Shown here one piece after another: positions 62,598 through 64,000 of a stretch of DNA of 64,000 bases. This stretch comes from Macrosoma leucophasiata. Its lineage: Eukaryota; Arthropoda; Insecta; Lepidoptera; Hedylidae. The stretch covers positions 16,140,001 to 16,204,000 of the forward strand of contig JAWQUS010000030.1 of NCBI GenBank assembly GCA_036365455.1, in the 5' to 3' direction. The position numbers and the translations under genes are program-made. Within the stretch, counting starts at the first letter, position 1. Each line of letters starts with the position of its first letter. The notes under the pieces were generated by a model that saw only the letters and a program-made list of their open reading frames with translations, was not told the origin of the DNA and ran no database searches.

Positions 62598-63809
62598 TCT
62601 ATACTTATAATAAAACTGTAGAAGTGTAAATTCTGTACATTGAAAATTATTGAAAAAATAAATACCAGGGGATGTTACTAGATCGATACCGAACACAAAT
62701 ATGTGATTAGAAAAATTTTTGTCCGTCTGTCTGTCTGTTTGTTCAAGCATCACACAAAATCTACCGGTCCGATAACGATGAAACTTGGTATACTTATACC
62801 TTTGGCGCACAACACTGGGCGCTACTTTTTATCCCGAAAAAATGTCTGTTTGTCTGTGTGCTTGTGCACGCTTATTTCAGAAATGGCTTATTCGATTTGT
62901 GGTTTTCACTTATATATTGTGGTAAGTTTCACTTAACATTTACTGTGTGTTTCATGTCAATCGGTTCAGAAATAAAAAAGTTACGACAATTTAAAAAATC
63001 ATATCGAATATTTTTAAACTATTCTGTATCTGTATTCTGTCTTTTTTAGGATTCCGTATTTAAAAGATAAAAACGGAACCTATTGCTAATCCTCCGCTGT
63101 CTGCCTGTCTGACCATACATCCGTCCGTCTGACACCAGGCTGTATCTCATAAACAGTGATAGCTAAAAAGCTAAAATTTTCACAAATTATGTATTTCTTT
63201 TACCACTATAACGACAAAATGAAATACTAAAAATAAGAAAATGAAAATATCAAGGGGTCCAAGGGGGCATACAATAAATGTGTTTTTTTCCGTATATTTT
63301 TTGCTCGATATCAATTACGGTAGCAAGTAGGAGATGGTGGTGGTGGTGTTGGTGGCATTAGTGGGTAAAAATGCGCAACGTTAATATTAATTTTTTCTCT
63401 TCTGCCTACTCTTACGGAGTGCCAATATTATACATATATCTATCTATCTTTTGTCTTTCATTCTGTGTTAGAAGCACTAACAGACTGAAAATTTACAAAA
63501 GTAATAATTTTCTATAATAAAATATTATGCACAGAAGTTGAAAATGGCCTTTTCGAAAATACGATTCAGCATAGGGTGGATGCGCTTTTACATAATAATT
63601 TTTCGCAATCCTAGCATCCTGTGTGCTTTTATCCCCAATGGCCATACGTCTTATATAGTGTAGGTACAGAGAAGAATTACTGCAAAGTAGATTTTTATAG
63701 CTACTTAAATGTGTTTATGATCCAAATTTAACTAAAATGTATATCCAAAAGCGCTGCCCAAAGTCCCAAAGGCACTATTCCACACGAACAAAGTTGCGGG
63801 CACAACTAG
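62598..63809 (+). mobile_element. 1.2-kb non-autonomous Helitron
   Basis: A|TCTATACTTATAATAAAACT at the start and AGTTGCGGGCACAA-CTAG|T at the end. Both termini match the 3.0-kb Helitron at 44805, so that family probably mobilised it. The interior contains CTGTCTGTTTGTTC-type tracts and the segment related to 661-850. There is no helicase or Rep sequence. Confidence 0.8.
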
Positions 63810-63854
63810 TTAATAAATAAAAATACACAGAGCAAGCTTAAATCTTAATAATTT

Positions 63855-64000
63855 ACTGAAAGAGTGCCTAGTCAATGGGCTTGAGAGCGTAGGCAGATTA
63901 ATTTGGTAAAACTTAGCTCTACCTGATCTTTAGGCAGTTAAACGGTATAGTTACGCACTATCGTATTCCGTTTAATCCGTAATGTACGGTCTCGTCATAA
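63855..64000 (+). mobile_element. SINE-A, old copy cut by the window edge
   Basis: GGGCTTGAGAGCGTAGGCAG, TACGCACTATCGTATTCCGT and ACGGTCTCGTCATAA follow the family order. The 3' part lies outside the window. Confidence 0.55.

Overview
The window looks like a piece of a moth or butterfly (Lepidoptera) nuclear genome. The basis is an AT-rich background, very short exons separated by long repeat-filled introns, and several SINE, LINE, Helitron and mariner families of lepidopteran type. Nothing suggests bacterial or organellar DNA. Well over half of the sequence can be assigned to interspersed repeats, and only four short stretches look like host protein-coding exons.

Host genes. (1) On the + strand, 19957-20011 and 26686-26789 are phase-compatible terminal exons encoding the C-terminus of the alternative clamp-loader subunit Ctf18/CHTF18. 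The 6.7-kb intron between them is full of repeats, with one SINE about 20 bp from each splice site. (2) On the - strand, 34543-34682 and 33554-33789 are two phase-compatible exons ending in an OAR-type motif, the C-terminal hallmark of paired-like homeobox transcription factors. Their homeodomain exons are not visible in the window. A decayed duplicate of the last exon lies about 280 bp downstream. The two genes converge tail to tail.

Repeats by family. SINE-A (Metulj-like, about 285 bp, some 35 copies or pieces in both orientations) is the dominant element. SINE-B (tRNA-derived, about 305 bp, eight copies, several with clear target-site duplications), SINE-C (tRNA-derived), a 5S-rRNA-derived SINE (SINE-E, three copies) and a foldback family with a tRNA-like core (family D, seven copies) also occur. 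Autonomous-type elements are all broken. They include a 3.0-kb Helitron with a frameshifted Pif1-like helicase (44805-47800), a mariner with two frameshifts and an internal deletion (48486-49614), LINE C-terminal or N-terminal fragments at 15.4-15.8, 23.2, 26.9, 34.0, 40.8-42.3, 54.1 and 60.7 kb, and a miniature LTR element with 4-bp target-site duplications (5226-6120). Several non-autonomous Helitrons have exact A|TC...CTAG|T boundaries. Many TIR/MITE elements are present, one of them inserted in a satellite unit whose neighbours preserve the empty site.

Layout: 0-16 kb, mixed repeats with the mini-LTR element at 5.2-6.1 kb; 16.8-19.2 kb, a tandem satellite array; 19.9-26.8 kb, the CHTF18 3' end; 26.8-33.2 kb, intergenic repeats including a 663-bp TIR element; 33.2-34.7 kb, the OAR gene 3' end; 34.7-64 kb, repeats with the Helitron, mariner, hAT-like and LINE relics. 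No rRNA gene, CRISPR array or confident functional tRNA gene was seen.
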